Source: Sulfuritalea sp. (GTDB lineage Bacteria > Pseudomonadota > Gammaproteobacteria > Burkholderiales > Rhodocyclaceae). From it: a stretch of DNA of 8,567 nt. The notes below the pieces were generated by a model. That model worked only from the letters and a program-made list of their open reading frames with translations, was not told the DNA's origin and did no database searches. Where the stretch lies: positions 1-8,567 of the forward strand of contig JAIPCS010000142.1 in the NCBI GenBank assembly GCA_021738105.1. Reading direction: 5' to 3'. Made by a program: the position numbers and the translations under genes. Each line of letters begins with the position of its first letter. Within the stretch, counting starts at the first letter, position 1. Below are positions 7,359 to 8,567 of the stretch, in pieces.

Positions 7359-7380
7359 TCCGCTGCGCGAGACAGCACAC

Positions 7381-7394
7381 GGGAGAATTGAATG
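7381..7394 (+). promoter_or_regulatory. Strong ribosome binding site of the SDR gene
   Basis: GGGAGA (7381-7386) lies five bases before ATG 7392-7394 in the 33-base gap after the VWA gene. It fixes the SDR start. No promoter or terminator is visible in the gap, so read-through from upstream is likely. Confidence 0.7.
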
Positions 7395-8129
7395 GGTGAG
7401 TTTTCAGGAAAAGTGGCGCTCGTGACGGGCTCGTCCAGCGGTATCGGTGAGGCCATTGCGCGGCGGCTGTCGGCGCTGGGTGCTGCGGTGGTGGTCAATT
7501 CGGCGACCTCGGTCGAGGCGGGCATGCGGATCGCTACCGAACTCGGACCGGAGGCGATCTACGTGCAGGCGGACATCGGCGACAAAGCCGCCGGCGAGCG
7601 TTTGCTCGCGGCGACGATAGAGCGTTTCGGCCAGCTCGACATTCTGATAAACAATGCCGGGTGGACGACGTCCATTCCCCATCAGGACCTGGATGCGCTG
7701 ACCGACGACATCTTCACTCGCACCTTCAACATCAACGTTACCGGCACCTGGATGCTGACCAAGGCGGCGATGCCGCTGCTGAAACAGAGCGACGACGGCA
7801 ATGTCATCAATATCACCTCGATTGCCGGCGTGCGTCCCATTGGCAGTTCGATCGCCTACTCGATGTCGAAGGCCGCACTCAACCAGATGACGCGCCTGCT
7901 GGCCAAATCCTGCGGTCCGGTGCGCGTCAACGCCGTTGCTCCCGGTCTGGTGGCAACGCCATGGACCCAGGATTGGCAGGAGCAACATGAAGGAGTAAAA
8001 GCCCGCGCACCACTTCACCGATCCGCCACGCCGGAGGACTGCGTCGAGGCCACTCTTGGACTGCTGCGCAGCCGCTACGCTACCGGACACATTTTCGTGG
8101 TCGACGGCGGACTGACATTGACGATGTAG
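7392..8129 (+). CDS. Short-chain dehydrogenase/reductase (SDR, classical)
   Basis: This 245-residue cytoplasmic NAD(P)H-dependent oxidoreductase has the classical-SDR length. The Rossmann nucleotide motif TGSSSGIG is at 12-19 and NNAG at 87-90. The catalytic tetrad is N115 (in NINVTG), S143 (NITSIAG), Y156 and K160 (YSMSK). The C-terminus has the usual VNAVAPGLVATPW block (about 177-189) and ends GHIFVVDGG plus a short tail. After the second strand (VVVNSATSVEAG) there is no acidic residue in the usual NAD-selecting place, which leans toward NADP(H); this is inference. The family covers 3-oxoacyl-ACP reductases, sugar and steroid dehydrogenases, and the substrate cannot be told. It lies 33 bases after the VWA gene on the same strand and may be the operon's last gene without a direct role in the protease/ATPase system. 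Confidence 0.93.
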   Translation: MGEFSGKVALVTGSSSGIGEAIARRLSALGAAVVVNSATSVEAGMRIATELGPEAIYVQADIGDKAAGERLLAATIERFGQLDILINNAGWTTSIPHQDLDALTDDIFTRTFNINVTGTWMLTKAAMPLLKQSDDGNVINITSIAGVRPIGSSIAYSMSKAALNQMTRLLAKSCGPVRVNAVAPGLVATPWTQDWQEQHEGVKARAPLHRSATPEDCVEATLGLLRSRYATGHIFVVDGGLTLTM

Positions 8130-8411
8130 GCGGAGCGCTCTCAGCGACGGCAAAGCGGCGAAAGCCGATTGAAGAAAAAATGGTCAGGGGAAATTGCGCG
8201 GAGATGGTTTGGATAATGCTGTTTGAGAAGCCGCTCATCTGAGCATTGCCGCCAATTGATCATCGCGACTGGACTGCCAATCGGTCCTTTCAAGTGCGTC
8301 TCGGCTTGACTTGAAAAAATACGCAGTGCGTTGATTGAGATCGATAGGCCGTATCTGTACCACCTGGAGAAAGTCGGCGCTGGCAATACGGCGCGACTGG
8401 ATACCTCAGTC
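8130..8411. other. Intergenic stretch between convergent SDR and unknown gene
   Basis: These 282 bases are visibly less GC-rich than the flanking genes. They hold a short palindrome GAGCGCTC (about 8133-8140) just after the SDR stop and an imperfect hairpin GCTCA-TC-TGAGC (8233-8244). There is no clear terminator with a T-run and no RNA gene I can recognise. The only coding-like signal is the open minus frame at 8235-8405, described separately. Confidence 0.4.
8235..8405 (-). pseudogene. Possible gene fragment continuing the frame past two stops
   Basis: After the partial minus-strand CDS stops at 8414-8412, one codon (GAC) and a second TGA (8408-8406) follow. The same frame is then open for 56 codons down to TGA at 8237-8235. 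The translation looks protein-like, with segments such as ADFLQVVQIRPIDLNQRTAY and TDWQSSRDDQLAAMLR, but has no ATG before its last residues and no ribosome binding site. It could be the lost C-terminal part of the gene to the right, a decayed separate gene, or chance. The exact complement frame on the plus strand (8310-8411) is also open, which lowers certainty. I do not recognise the family. Confidence 0.25.
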
Positions 8412-8567
8412 TCAGCCGTTGCCGGCGTGGTCGACAAAATAGCAGACGCGTTTACGTGGGCTCAAGTAGTCGTGAATCAGTTGCGGCAACGCTGTCGGAC
8501 GAAGCGTGCGTTCTATTGCATCGTCCAGATCGTATTTCAGATTGACGATAGCGGCCTCTTCCTTGAG
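8412..8567 (-). CDS. Hypothetical protein, C-terminal 51 residues (partial, runs off right edge)
   Basis: The minus strand is open from the right edge to TGA at 8414-8412. The reading begins LKEEAAIVNLKYDLDDAIER and ends PRKRVCYFVDHAGNG. The amino acid mix (amphipathic helix, then a short hydrophobic strand VCYFV) looks like real protein, more so than the complementary plus-strand reading, which is also open. I do not recognise the family, and no catalytic motif is evident. The gene is convergent to the SDR gene. A second in-frame TGA follows immediately, then a long open stretch, so this end may be the product of a truncating mutation. Confidence 0.5.
   Translation of the reverse strand, partial: LKEEAAIVNLKYDLDDAIERTLRPTALPQLIHDYLSPRKRVCYFVDHAGNG

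Noticed and set aside
7404..8153. 249-codon minus-strand open frame opposite the SDR gene
   Set aside because: The plus strand carries the full SDR motif set and a strong ribosome binding site.
8141..8437. 98-codon minus-strand open frame at the right end, starting at TTG
   Set aside because: It overlaps the more protein-like frame that enters from the right edge, has a rare start codon and no visible ribosome binding site, and matches nothing I recognise.

Overview
The window looks like a chromosomal stretch of a Betaproteobacterium, plausibly a Rhodocyclales- or Nitrosomonadales-type environmental bacterium. This is an inference from the GC-rich coding sequence, the betaproteobacterial look of GreB (short acidic N-terminal extension), the class-II CtaA, and a BepA/MoxR/VWA gene block. 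No rRNA, tRNA, CRISPR array, integrase or transposase was found. Most of the window is ordinary, tightly packed housekeeping DNA.

Left part (1-1103): the 5' half of an MFS transporter on the minus strand (cut by the window edge) is divergent from greB on the plus strand. Their start codons are about 46 bases apart. Between greB and the convergent ctaA lies a 252-base gap. It is almost wholly occupied by a repeat element: three AGGTCAAAA copies beginning at the greB stop, then a long imperfect inverted repeat whose arms carry CACAGAG units. The element ends exactly at the ctaA stop.

Middle-left (1356-2934, minus strand): moaC (molybdenum cofactor) and ctaA (heme A synthase) overlap by 14 bases and probably form one transcript. 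A 48-base divergent intergenic region with a perfect 7-bp inverted repeat separates moaC from the next operon.

Middle-right (2983-8129, plus strand): four genes in one direction form a likely operon. They are a BepA-type periplasmic M48 metalloprotease with a TPR-like tail, a CbbQ/NorQ-class MoxR AAA+ ATPase (stop/start overlap TGATG), a CbbO/NorD-class von Willebrand A protein (6-base gap), and a short-chain dehydrogenase (33-base gap, strong ribosome binding site). The AAA+/VWA pair normally remodels a metalloenzyme such as Rubisco or nitric oxide reductase. Neither client is in this window, and the partner gene is instead an outer-membrane quality-control protease. This block is the most interesting biological context here.

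Right end (8130-8567): the last 51 codons of an unrecognised minus-strand gene enter from the right edge. Its frame ends in two TGA codons six bases apart, then stays open for a further 56 codons of protein-like sequence. That suggests a truncated gene or a separate decayed fragment.
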